A DNA stretch of 64,000 nt from PBB1 sp040400875 (GTDB lineage Bacteria > Pseudomonadota > Gammaproteobacteria > Burkholderiales > Burkholderiaceae_C). The notes beneath the pieces were generated by a model. That model did no database searches. It had not been told where the DNA came from and saw nothing but the letters and a program-made list of their open reading frames with translations. This document shows positions 46,542 to 54,721 of the stretch, one piece after another. The position numbers were made by a program, and so were the translations under genes. The number at the start of each line of letters is the position of its first letter. Position 1 is the stretch's first letter. Location: contig JBBAPK010000006.1 in the NCBI GenBank assembly GCA_040400875.1, positions 27,985 to 91,984 on the forward strand, in the 5' to 3' direction.

Positions 46542-46614
46542 CTCGGGCTCCAGAAGTGGCGGGATACATCAGGCGCAACAAGAGGGGCGCGTCACCACCC
46601 ATGGCAATCGCGTT

Positions 46615-46718
46615 CCTCCCGGGCTTTTATCCCTCCGTGGAGCCGCAAGACCACTGCGGCCGACCGCTCTCGGACCAGACCACCCGTCAAATCGACCAGG
46701 CACGGAACCCTAGCTGTC
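46615..46718 (-). promoter_or_regulatory. Guanidine-I (ykkC) riboswitch B, leader of operon B
   Basis: The minus strand has CTAGGGTTCCG (46713-46703), GGTCCGAGAG (46676-46667) and GGAGGGATAAAAGCCCGGGA (46636-46617), the guanidine-I aptamer blocks, with different intervening helices from copy A. It ends about 73 nt before the TTG start. Aptamer bases GGCTCCA (46644-46638) are exactly complementary to TGGAGCC (46552-46546) at the Shine-Dalgarno. The change relative to copy A (A to G in the aptamer, T to C in the Shine-Dalgarno) is compensatory. Confidence 0.9.
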
Positions 46719-46771
46719 TTGCTGATCAAGCAACACCGCTTGCACGAAGCGCCTCTCTCGACAGGGATCAA

Positions 46772-46787
46772 CGCAACTTCGATGCCA
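46772..46787 (-). promoter_or_regulatory. Sigma-54 promoter of operon B
   Basis: The minus strand reads TGGCAT (46787-46782), 5 nt, TTGCG (46776-46772). It keeps GG and GC exactly 10 nt apart and is one base off consensus in each half. The predicted start near 46761 lies about 48 nt before the riboswitch, the same layout as operon A. Confidence 0.6.
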
Positions 46788-46796
46788 GCGCACGCC

Positions 46797-46811
46797 GCAC
46801 CAGCTTGGTGC
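46797..46811. promoter_or_regulatory. NtrC-type binding site upstream of operon B
   Basis: GCAC (46797-46800), 7 nt, GTGC (46808-46811). The fuller palindrome GCACCA-GCT-TGGTGC matches the NtrC dyad GCAC-N7-GTGC. It lies only 10 bp upstream of the -24 element (about -43), closer than classical NtrC enhancers, so binding is inferred. Confidence 0.5.
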
Positions 46812-46944
46812 TGCCTCGGGCGCATCGCTCACCTCAACCGGCGAGCGCAGGGCGTTCCCTCCGCAGCGGTTTCCAACGACAATTCGTGGCCGCTCGAAGG
46901 CGTGAGCCTCGCGTCGAATTCCCCCCTCGTTTCATCTGCTAGAC

Positions 46945-47226
46945 ATGGCCCGAAACACCAAACCCAGCACGCCCGCACCGGGCGGCCAGAAACTGCGTCA
47001 AACCCAAGCCGAGTACTCGGCCGTGCGCCCGCCGCCTGAGCCCGGCACCAAGACCATGATGTCGAGCGCAAAGATGTACGTGTGCCGCCGCTGCCACGCC
47101 AACTTCAAGACCGGCGATGGCAAGCCCGACCTGCGCATGCCCGGGCTGGGCAAATGCAACGCCTGCGTGGCTTTGGCAGCGGCATCGGCCGCGGCTGGCG
47201 GCTCGGGCCCGACCGGATCGACTTGA
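46945..47226 (+). CDS. Small zinc-ribbon protein, copy 1
   Basis: A 93-residue protein with a basic, proline-rich N-terminus and a CxxC...CxxC zinc ribbon (YVCRRCHANFKTG ... LGKCNACV). It is a paralogue of the 93-residue protein at 56771-57052, sharing KLRQTQAEYSA and KMYVCRRC. Size and charge suggest a nucleic-acid or protein binding role, but I know no function. Its stop codon overlaps a possible TTG start of the next gene (TTGA). It is divergent from operon B. Confidence 0.75.
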   Translation: MARNTKPSTPAPGGQKLRQTQAEYSAVRPPPEPGTKTMMSSAKMYVCRRCHANFKTGDGKPDLRMPGLGKCNACVALAAASAAAGGSGPTGST

Positions 47227-47258
47227 GCGAATCCTCCGCGTCTTCGGCGCCAGCCGGC

Positions 47259-47987
47259 ATGCCCGAGGACTGCGGACCGGCCACCGCGGTGGTGATCGGC
47301 GCCTCAGGCGGTGTGGGCCGTGCGATTTGCGAGTCGTTGCGCGGCGACGCGCGCTACGCCCAGGTGCTGGCGCTGGGCCGCAGCGGCGGCGAGGCGATCG
47401 ACATCGCGGTCGACATCACCGACGAGTCCAGCATCGCGGCAGCGGCAGCACAGGTCAGCCAGGCGACAGCCCACAGTGGTGCCGCATTGCGCCTGGTGCT
47501 CGATGCCACCGGCTTCTTGCATGGCGACGGGTTCGAGCCCGAGAAAAGCTGGCGCCAGCTCGATGCCGCGCACATGGCCCATGCCTTTGCGGTCAACGCG
47601 ATCGGCCCGGCGCTGCTGATGAAGCATTTCTTGCCCTTGCTGCCGCGCAGTGGGCGCGCGGTGTTTGCCAGCCTGTCGGCCAAGGTCGGCAGCATCGGCG
47701 ACAACCGGCTGGGCGGCTGGTACAGCTACCGCGCCTCGAAGGCGGCGCTCAACCAGCTGGTGCACACCGCGGCCATCGAGCTGGCACGGCGTCAGCCGCA
47801 GGCCATCTGCGTGGCGCTGCACCCGGGCACCGTGGCCACGCGGCTGTCGCAGCCGTTTTCGAAGTCGGGGCTGGAGGTGCAAACGCCCGCAGCGTCGGCA
47901 GCGCGGCTGCTGGCCACGATCGACGGTCTGAGCGAGGCCGACAGCGGCGGCTTTTTTAATCACCGGGGCGAAGCGCTGCCGTGGTGA
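47259..47987 (+). CDS. SDR-family oxidoreductase, C-factor (CsgA)-like
   Basis: A 242-residue short-chain dehydrogenase: VVIGASGGVGRAICESL near the N-terminus and the catalytic YxxxK in WYSYRASKAALNQLV. The C-terminal half (ICVALHPGTVATRLSQPF) resembles C-factor-like SDRs. Substrate unknown. ATG 47259 is used; TTG 47223, overlapping the stop codon of the zinc-ribbon gene, would add 12 residues and suggests coupling. It is convergent with fpr. Confidence 0.82.
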   Translation: MPEDCGPATAVVIGASGGVGRAICESLRGDARYAQVLALGRSGGEAIDIAVDITDESSIAAAAAQVSQATAHSGAALRLVLDATGFLHGDGFEPEKSWRQLDAAHMAHAFAVNAIGPALLMKHFLPLLPRSGRAVFASLSAKVGSIGDNRLGGWYSYRASKAALNQLVHTAAIELARRQPQAICVALHPGTVATRLSQPFSKSGLEVQTPAASAARLLATIDGLSEADSGGFFNHRGEALPW

Positions 47988-48038
47988 GCGGCCCAGCGCG
48001 CAGCCCCGAGGCCCTCGCCTCAAGCCGCGCCTGAAGCT

Positions 48039-48812
48039 TTACTGCTCGACGAAGGCGCGCTCGATGACGAAGTCGCCGGGCGTCGAGGTGTTGCCCTCCT
48101 TGAAGCCGCGCGCTTCCATCATGGACTTGAGGTCGCGCAGCATCTCGGGGCTGCCGCAGATCATCACGCGGTCGGTCTCGCAGCTGAGCTGGGGCAAGCC
48201 GAGGTCGGCGCACAGCTTGCCGTTGTCGAGCAGCGTGGTCACGCGGCCCTGGTTGACGAAGGGCTCACGCGTGACCGTGGGGTAGTACAGCATCTGGTTG
48301 GTGACCATCTCGCCCAGGAACTCGTGCGCCGGCAGCTCGCGGGTGAGGTAGTCGTGATAAGCCAGCTCCTTGACCTCGCGCACGCCGTGGATGAGCACGA
48401 CTTTTTCGAAGCGCTCGTAGGTGTCGGGGTCGCGGATGATGCTCAGGAACGGCGCCACGCCGGTGCCGGTGCCGATCAGGTACAGGTTCTTCGCGGGCAG
48501 CAGGTAGTCGATCAGCAACGTACCGGTGGGCTTTTTGCCCACGATGACGGTGTCGCCCGCCTGGATGTGCTGCAGCCGCGAGGTGAGCGGGCCGTCGGGC
48601 ACCTTGATGCTCAGGAACTCGAGATGCTCGTCGTGGTTGGGGCTGACGATGCTGTAGGCGCGAAGCAGCGGCTTGTCGTTGACGCGCAGGCCGATCATGG
48701 TGAAGTGGCCGTTGGAAAAGCGCAGGCTCGCATCGCGGGTGGTGGTGAAGCTGAACAGGCGATCGGTCCAGTGGTGGACGCTCAGCACGCGCTCTTCGTT
48801 GAATGCACTCAT
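48039..48812 (-). CDS. fpr: Ferredoxin/flavodoxin-NADP+ reductase
   Basis: A 257-residue FAD enzyme that moves electrons between NADPH and ferredoxin or flavodoxin, often for iron-sulfur repair and oxidative stress defence. The FAD motif RAYSIVSPN, NADP motif GTGTGVAPFLSI and the C-terminal GDFVIERAFVEQ (ending without a ferredoxin domain) are those of bacterial subclass FNRs. The length is standard. It follows the convergent SDR gene after a ~50-bp gap. Confidence 0.95.
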   Translation of the reverse strand: MSAFNEERVLSVHHWTDRLFSFTTTRDASLRFSNGHFTMIGLRVNDKPLLRAYSIVSPNHDEHLEFLSIKVPDGPLTSRLQHIQAGDTVIVGKKPTGTLLIDYLLPAKNLYLIGTGTGVAPFLSIIRDPDTYERFEKVVLIHGVREVKELAYHDYLTRELPAHEFLGEMVTNQMLYYPTVTREPFVNQGRVTTLLDNGKLCADLGLPQLSCETDRVMICGSPEMLRDLKSMMEARGFKEGNTSTPGDFVIERAFVEQ

Positions 48813-48888
48813 GGGATCGGCGGGGTCGGGGTTTGGAAGACAGGCGATTTTCCACCGGCAGCGGCCGGCCCTTTGAAAGGCCGTGAAT

Positions 48889-50025
48889 TCAAGGGGCGAT
48901 GGTCACCTGCACGCCTTCACGCAACAGCGAACTCAGCGGCATCACCACCTTGGCGCCGGCGTCAAGGCCGCCGCGGATGACCACCTCGCGATCGCTGGTG
49001 CGGTCGAGCTGAACGGCCACGAAGCGCAGCCGGCCTTGCGCATCGACGATGGCCGCATGCGGCTTGCCGTCGCGGCTGAGCAGCGCGCCCGAAGGCACGC
49101 GCACACCGCCCAGGGTGTTGACGTCGAGCACGGCTTCCCCGCGCAGCCCGGCGGGCAGGCGCAGCTCGGAGTTGGGCAGCGCGAGCTCGATGCGCATGGT
49201 GCCGGTGGCCGCATCGATGGCGCCCGAACGGCGACGCAGCGTGGCCTTGAAGGTCTCGCCCGGAAACTCGCGAAACGACAGCGGCACCACCGCACCGAGC
49301 GGCACGTCGATGGCCGAGGACTGCGGCACGTCGACCACCACGCGCAGCTCGTCGAGCTTGGCCAGCCGCAACAGATACGCGTCGCCACCGCCACCATCAC
49401 CGCTGACGCGATCACCACGCTCGACCAACCTTTCGGTGATCACGCCGGCAAACGGCGCGCGCACCCACTGAAACTGCTGCACCGCCTCGAGCCGCTTGAC
49501 CTCGGCCGCAGCGGCAGCGGTGTCTGCGTGGGCGACCGCGAGATTGGCCACGAGGTTGTCTAGGCCCGAGGGCGACAGGAACTGCTGCTCGACCAGCGGC
49601 TTGGCGCGATCGACATTGAGCTGCGCCAGATGCTCGCGGGCCCGGGTCTGGCCGACGGCGGCTCGCGCACGCTCAAGCGACTGATCGACCTCGGGCGCGG
49701 CGATGCGCAGCAGCAGCTCGCCCGCCTTGACACGATCGCCCAGATCGACGCGCCGCTCGGCCACCGTGCCGCTGGTGCGCGCGAAGATGCGGGCCTCCTC
49801 GGTGGCCATGGCGCGCGCGGGCAGGCGCAGCGTGGTCTTGATCGGCGAAGCGGTGGCGATCACCACCCGCACCACAGGCGCCGAAGCGGCCGCTGCAGCG
49901 CTGGCCGCGGCGGGCGTGGCAGGCGTTTGGGCCTGCAGCGCTCCGAGGGCCAGGCCAGCGCAAGCCAGCGCGATGGCGCGGGCGATGGTGCGACGGCGGG
50001 AGTCAAAGGCGGGGGGTCGGGTCAT
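48889..50025 (-). CDS. RND efflux periplasmic adaptor (membrane fusion protein)
   Basis: A 378-residue exported adaptor. The signal peptide ends near LGALQAQ, followed by an Ala/Pro-rich linker. The barrel-sandwich (lipoyl-like) halves are GTVAERRVDLGDRVKAGELLLRIAAP and QWVRAPFAGVITERLVERGDRVSG, with a coiled-coil hairpin between them (LERARAAVGQTRAREHLAQLN), then beta-barrel and membrane-proximal domains. It belongs with the RND permease gene 11 nt upstream. No outer-membrane channel gene is nearby, so the pair may use a TolC-type protein encoded elsewhere. Confidence 0.9.
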   Translation of the reverse strand: MTRPPAFDSRRRTIARAIALACAGLALGALQAQTPATPAAASAAAAASAPVVRVVIATASPIKTTLRLPARAMATEEARIFARTSGTVAERRVDLGDRVKAGELLLRIAAPEVDQSLERARAAVGQTRAREHLAQLNVDRAKPLVEQQFLSPSGLDNLVANLAVAHADTAAAAAEVKRLEAVQQFQWVRAPFAGVITERLVERGDRVSGDGGGGDAYLLRLAKLDELRVVVDVPQSSAIDVPLGAVVPLSFREFPGETFKATLRRRSGAIDAATGTMRIELALPNSELRLPAGLRGEAVLDVNTLGGVRVPSGALLSRDGKPHAAIVDAQGRLRFVAVQLDRTSDREVVIRGGLDAGAKVVMPLSSLLREGVQVTIAP

Positions 50026-50036
50026 GTTGGGAAGTC

Positions 50037-53000
50037 TCACACGTCGGGCGCGGCATCTTGCGTGGCGCCCACCGAGCGGGCGAATGGCCGCGCCAGCCGG
50101 GTGAACAGCAGCGGCACCAGCAGCAAGGTGGCCGCGGTGCCCAGCAGCAGCCCGCCGATCACCGCGCGGCCCAGCGGCGCGTTTTGCTCGCCGCCTTCGC
50201 CCAGCGCCAGCGCCATCGGCAGCACGCCCAGCACCATCGCCGCAGCCGTCATCAGCACCGGCCGCAGGCGCATGCGGGCGGCGGCGATGGCGGCATGGCG
50301 CGGCGAGAAGCCTTCGGCCACCCGGTCGCGCGCGAAGCTGGTGATGAGCACGCTGTTGGCGGTGGACACGCCCACCACCATGATCATGCCCATGAGCGCC
50401 GGCACGGTCAGCGGCGTGTCGGTGACCCACAAGCCGAGCACCGCGCCGCTGAGCGCCAGCGGCAGCGCGGCCATCGCGTTGAGCGGCAGCAGCCACGACT
50501 GAAAGTTGACCACCTGCACCAGGAACACCAGCACGATGGCCAGCAGCAGGCCGCTGGCAAGCTCGCCGTAGGCCAGGTTCATCGTCTGGCCCTGGCCGCG
50601 CAACTCGATCTTGTTGCCGGGCTTTTGCGCCGCGCGCAGCTCGGCCAGCGTGGGCTCGATGGCGCGCAGCACGCCGCCCAGGTCTTCGGTGCTCAGGTTG
50701 GCCAGCACATTGATGGCCGGCGCCAGCGTCACGCGGCTCACCGTGGCCGGCACGCGGCGCTGCTTGAGCGTGGCCACGCTGCCCAGCATCACCATCTGGC
50801 CGCTGGGGCCCAGGCGCACCGGCGTGTTCATCAGCGTTTGCGCGCTGTCGAGCGACAGCGGCGTGGCGATGATCTGCACCGGGTAGGACGTGCCGGTGAC
50901 CGGATCGCCCCAGAAGTTGGGCGACACCGTGCCCGAGGTGCCCAGCACCGCCAGCACCGCGGTGGACACCTGCTGCGGCGTGACGCCGAGCTGCAGCGCG
51001 CGGGTGCGGTCGATCTCGATGAACAGTTGCGGCAGGTCGAACACCTGACGCAGCGTCACATCCTCGACGCCGGGAATGCGCTTCAAGGCGGCTGTCAGGG
51101 TGGCGGCGGCCTCGCGATTGCCTGCCACGTCGCGGCCCACCAGCCTGAAGTCGATGTCGGTGGGCGAGCCCCCGGCCAGCGTGAGTGCGGTGGTGTCGGC
51201 CGGGCGAAAGAAGGTCACCAGTTGCGGAAAGTCGGCGGCCAGCTTGCGCCGCAGCGCGGCCTGATAGCGCTCGATGGGCGCGTGCTGGGGCTTGAGCTGG
51301 ACATAGATCTCGCCATCAAAGCTGCCCAGCGCGGCGCTGTCGACCCAGCCCAGGTTCACCGCGTCAGGCTGCCCGACCACCTCGGCGATGACGTCGATCT
51401 CGTCTTCGGGCAACAGCTCGCGGATGGCCAGCTGCACGTCGGAAAGAATCCGTGCGGTTTCCTCGAGCCGCAAGCCGCTGGGCGCGCGCACGTGCAGCCG
51501 CATCAGGCCGGCATCGGTGCGTGGAAAGAAGCCCTGCTCGAGCTGGCTGCCACCCCATGCGCCCAGCGCCACCACCGCCAGCACCAGCCACAGCAGCAAG
51601 CCCGGACGAACGGCCACGCGCTGCAGCAGCGTCACGTACACATCGCGAAGCAGATTCAAGGCTCGTTCTACATGGCGATGGACCCGCTCGGCCGCATCCG
51701 GGCCGTGCCGTTCGCGTCGCGTCAGCTCGGCGGGGATCAGCAAATAAGCCAGGCTAGGCACCAGCGTGCGCGACAGCAAAAAGCTGAACACCATCGCGAA
51801 CACCACCGCGCAGGCCATGGGCTTGAGCACATAAGCCGGCACGCCGCTCAGCCAGAAGACCGGCAGGAACACGATGCAAATGCACAGCGTGGAGACGAAT
51901 TCCGGGAACACCACCTCGCCCGCGCTGTTGAGGATGGCCTCGCGCACCGGCTCGCCGCTGGCGATGCGGCGGTTGCAGTTCTCGATCTCGACCAGCGCGT
52001 TGTCGACCAGGATGCCGATGGCCAGCGCCAGACCACCCAGCGTCATCAGGTTGAAGGTCATGCCGCTGGCATACAGACAGGCCACCGAGCCCAGCAGTGC
52101 CAGCGGGATCGAGGTCAGCACCACCAGCGTCGAGCGCAGGCTGCCGATGAACAGCAGCACCACCGCCGCCACCAGCAAGCCGACCAGCACGGCTTCGTGC
52201 ATGACGCTGCGCACCGCCGCACGCACGAACACGCTCTGGTCGAACAGCGGCTCGATGCGCATGCTGGGCGGGGCGGCGGCGCGGATCTCGGGCAAGCGCG
52301 CCAGCACCTGATCGACGATGTCCACGGTCGAGGCGCCACCGAGTTTCAGCAGCGACACCTGCACCGCGTTGGCCCCGTTGAGGCGCACCAGGTTGGTCTG
52401 CACCGCCGGCCCGTCGCGCACGCTGGCCACGTCGGTCAGACGCACCACGCGACCATCGACCTGGCGGATCGGCAGCTCGGCGAATTCGGCCACCGCATTC
52501 GGGCTGGCGTTGAGCGCCACCTTGAACTCGGTGCGGCCCTCGCGCAGCGTGCCCGAAGGCAGCGTGAGGTTTTGCACCGACACCGCCGCGCTGACGTCGG
52601 CGGCGGTCAGGCCAAAGGTCTGCAGCGCCTTCGGATCGAGCTCGACCATCACCTGCCGCGAGGCGCCGCCAAAGGGCAGCGTCAGGCGGATGCCGGGGAT
52701 GGTCTGGATCTGGCTGCGCAACTGCAGCCGCGCGAAGTCGTACAGACCGCTGTCGTCAAGCGTGTCGGAGCTCAGCACCAGGTTGAGCACCGGCTGGCTG
52801 GTCGGCGAGTTGCGCACCACCAGCGGCGGTGAGGTGCCCGAGGGCATGCGGCGCAAGATGCTCTGCGACACGGCGGTGATCTGCGTGATGGCCAGATCGA
52901 TCTGCACATAGGGCTGGAAGTCGACCCTGACGATGGCCACGCCGTCGGTGGTCTCGGAGCGCACCTCGAGCACGTCGTCTACGTTGTTGAGCACCGACAG

Positions 53001-53204
53001 CTCGCTGAACGAGCTGATCTTGGAGGCCATCTCGCGAGCGTTGAGGCCGTTGTAGTTCCAGATCAGGTTGACGCTGGGCGTGTCCACTCGCGGCAAGATG
53101 TCGGTCGACATCCGACGCGCCGACAGCGTGCCCACCAGCACCAGCAAGATGGCCAGCACGGCGATGCTGTACGGGCGGCTGAGGGCGTAGCGGACGATCC
53201 ACAT
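50037..53204 (-). CDS. RND-family efflux permease
   Basis: A 1055-residue inner-membrane proton-driven exporter with twelve predicted membrane segments and two large periplasmic loops, as usual for RND pumps. TM4 reads GILVDNALVEIENCNRR: the first Asp of the AcrB-type pair is kept but the second is Asn. TM10-12 shows MIMVVGVSTANSVLITSFARD. This resembles an uncharacterised Acr/Mex-like clade rather than metal exporters. The order permease then adaptor is the reverse of acrAB. Substrate unknown. Confidence 0.9.
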   Translation of the reverse strand: MWIVRYALSRPYSIAVLAILLVLVGTLSARRMSTDILPRVDTPSVNLIWNYNGLNAREMASKISSFSELSVLNNVDDVLEVRSETTDGVAIVRVDFQPYVQIDLAITQITAVSQSILRRMPSGTSPPLVVRNSPTSQPVLNLVLSSDTLDDSGLYDFARLQLRSQIQTIPGIRLTLPFGGASRQVMVELDPKALQTFGLTAADVSAAVSVQNLTLPSGTLREGRTEFKVALNASPNAVAEFAELPIRQVDGRVVRLTDVASVRDGPAVQTNLVRLNGANAVQVSLLKLGGASTVDIVDQVLARLPEIRAAAPPSMRIEPLFDQSVFVRAAVRSVMHEAVLVGLLVAAVVLLFIGSLRSTLVVLTSIPLALLGSVACLYASGMTFNLMTLGGLALAIGILVDNALVEIENCNRRIASGEPVREAILNSAGEVVFPEFVSTLCICIVFLPVFWLSGVPAYVLKPMACAVVFAMVFSFLLSRTLVPSLAYLLIPAELTRRERHGPDAAERVHRHVERALNLLRDVYVTLLQRVAVRPGLLLWLVLAVVALGAWGGSQLEQGFFPRTDAGLMRLHVRAPSGLRLEETARILSDVQLAIRELLPEDEIDVIAEVVGQPDAVNLGWVDSAALGSFDGEIYVQLKPQHAPIERYQAALRRKLAADFPQLVTFFRPADTTALTLAGGSPTDIDFRLVGRDVAGNREAAATLTAALKRIPGVEDVTLRQVFDLPQLFIEIDRTRALQLGVTPQQVSTAVLAVLGTSGTVSPNFWGDPVTGTSYPVQIIATPLSLDSAQTLMNTPVRLGPSGQMVMLGSVATLKQRRVPATVSRVTLAPAINVLANLSTEDLGGVLRAIEPTLAELRAAQKPGNKIELRGQGQTMNLAYGELASGLLLAIVLVFLVQVVNFQSWLLPLNAMAALPLALSGAVLGLWVTDTPLTVPALMGMIMVVGVSTANSVLITSFARDRVAEGFSPRHAAIAAARMRLRPVLMTAAAMVLGVLPMALALGEGGEQNAPLGRAVIGGLLLGTAATLLLVPLLFTRLARPFARSVGATQDAAPDV

Positions 53205-53290
53205 GGGAGCACGAGGTTAACGTGGCCGTGCGAATGGCCGGAAAATACGCGGGTCCGGCACCCCGTTGCCACGCCTAAAGGCACCTCACC

Positions 53291-54013
53291 ATGACCCACC
53301 CGACGATGCGAATTGCCCCCAGCTTGTTGTCTGCCGACTTCGCCCGCCTGGGCAAAGAGGTCACCGCCATCATCGAAGCCGGCGCCGACCTGATCCACTT
53401 CGATGTGATGGACAACCACTATGTGCCCAACCTCACGGTGGGCCCGCTGGTGTGCAGCGCGATCAAGCCCTACGCCGTGCGCGACGGCCAGCCGGTGCCC
53501 ATCGACGTGCACCTCATGGTCAAGCCGGTGGACGCGCTGATCCCCATGTTTGCCCAGGCCGGCGCGTCACTCATCACCTTCCACCCCGAAGCCAGCGAGC
53601 ACATCGATCGCACGGTTCAGCTGATCCGCTCGTTCGGCGTGAAAGCCGGGCTGGTGCTCAACCCGGCCACGCCGCTGAACTGCCTCGACCATGTGCTCGA
53701 CCAGCTCGACATCGTGCTGCTGATGTCGGTCAACCCCGGCTACGGCGGGCAAAGCTTCATCGAGCACGTGTTGCCCAAGATCGAGGCGGTGCGAAAGCGC
53801 ATCGACGCCACCGGGCGCGACATCTGGCTCGAGGTCGACGGCGGCATCAAGGCCGACAACGCCCAGCGCGTGGGCAACGCCGGTGCCGACACGCTGGTGG
53901 CCGGCTCGGCGGTGTTCTCGGGCGGCCAATACCGCCAGGCCATCGAGACCCTGCGCACCAACGCGCTGATCGGACAAGGCCTGCGCGCGGCACCCGGTGC
54001 CCATGGCGCCTGA
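53291..54013 (+). CDS. rpe: Ribulose-phosphate 3-epimerase
   Basis: Rpe interconverts ribulose 5-phosphate and xylulose 5-phosphate. The 240-residue TIM barrel has IAPSLLSADFARLG, HFDVMDNHYVPN, PIDVHLMVKP, GLVLNPATPL, LMSVNPGYGGQSFI and WLEVDGGIK with all metal and catalytic residues. AAAGG lies 9 nt before ATG 53291. It overlaps gph by 11 nt and is divergent from the RND permease gene. Confidence 0.96.
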   Translation: MTHPTMRIAPSLLSADFARLGKEVTAIIEAGADLIHFDVMDNHYVPNLTVGPLVCSAIKPYAVRDGQPVPIDVHLMVKPVDALIPMFAQAGASLITFHPEASEHIDRTVQLIRSFGVKAGLVLNPATPLNCLDHVLDQLDIVLLMSVNPGYGGQSFIEHVLPKIEAVRKRIDATGRDIWLEVDGGIKADNAQRVGNAGADTLVAGSAVFSGGQYRQAIETLRTNALIGQGLRAAPGAHGA

Positions 54014-54704
54014 GCTCGGCCACATCGAGGCCGTCGTCTTCGACCTCGACGGCACGCTGATCGACAGCGCCGCCGACATTGCCCATGCGCTGAATGCGGC
54101 GCTGGCTTGGGGTGGTCTGCGCGGCTTCGATCTGGCCACGGTGCGCGGCTGGATCGGCAACGGCCCCAATGCGCTGATCGCCAACGCGCTGAAGTCGCAA
54201 GGCGCCGACAGCGACGACCTGGCTTTGCGTGAGCGCCTGCACCAGCGCTTCATCGAGGCATCGCACGCCGCGCCTTTCGACCACGGCTCGGTCTATCCCG
54301 GCATCGTCGACATGCTGGGCGAGCTGCACGGGCGGCTGCCGCTGGCGGTGGTGACCAACAAGCCCACGCCGCTGGCGCGATTGGTGATCGAGATGGCCGG
54401 CCTGATGCCCTGTTTGCGGCAGGTGCTGGGCGCCGACACGCCGCAGCAGCGCAAGCCGGCACCGCTGAACCTGCAGACCACCGCACGCGAACTGGGCGTG
54501 GGGGTGTCGAGCCTGCTGATGGTTGGCGACGCGCCGCCGGACGTGCTGGCCGCGCAGGCCGCTGGCTGCGCCTCAGCGCTGGTCAGCTGGGGCTATGGCG
54601 CGCACGCGGTCGCCGCAACGCTGCAGCCGTGGCGGCTGGATCACCCGCAGCAACTCACCGACGGCCTTCGTGCCGCCGGACGCTTGCCACGAGCGGCCCC
54701 CTGA
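54003..54704 (+). CDS. gph: Phosphoglycolate phosphatase
   Basis: A 233-residue HAD-superfamily phosphatase that removes phosphate from 2-phosphoglycolate. Motif I VVFDLDGTLIDS, motif II AVVTNKPTPLA, motif III lysine in QQRKPAPLNL and motif IV LMVGDAPPDVLAA are present. In motif IV the usual GDS/GDT becomes GDA; the acidic residue is kept. The rpe-gph pair is common in betaproteobacteria, where trpE often follows; here it is followed by a convergent histidine kinase instead. Confidence 0.9.
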   Translation: MAPELGHIEAVVFDLDGTLIDSAADIAHALNAALAWGGLRGFDLATVRGWIGNGPNALIANALKSQGADSDDLALRERLHQRFIEASHAAPFDHGSVYPGIVDMLGELHGRLPLAVVTNKPTPLARLVIEMAGLMPCLRQVLGADTPQQRKPAPLNLQTTARELGVGVSSLLMVGDAPPDVLAAQAAGCASALVSWGYGAHAVAATLQPWRLDHPQQLTDGLRAAGRLPRAAP

Positions 54705-54711
54705 GGGGCCG
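54694..54711. terminator. Hairpin at gph stop codon
   Basis: CGGCCCC (54694-54700), loop CTGA containing the gph stop codon, GGGGCCG (54705-54711): a compact 7-bp GC stem in the 17-bp gap between convergent genes. No U tract. Possibly bidirectional. Confidence 0.45.
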
Positions 54712-54721
54712 GGACTGGGCG

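Noticed and set aside
50058..52832. 924-codon open frame on the plus strand
   Set aside because: Antisense shadow of the RND permease; almost entirely Gln/His/Arg/Ala with no domain.
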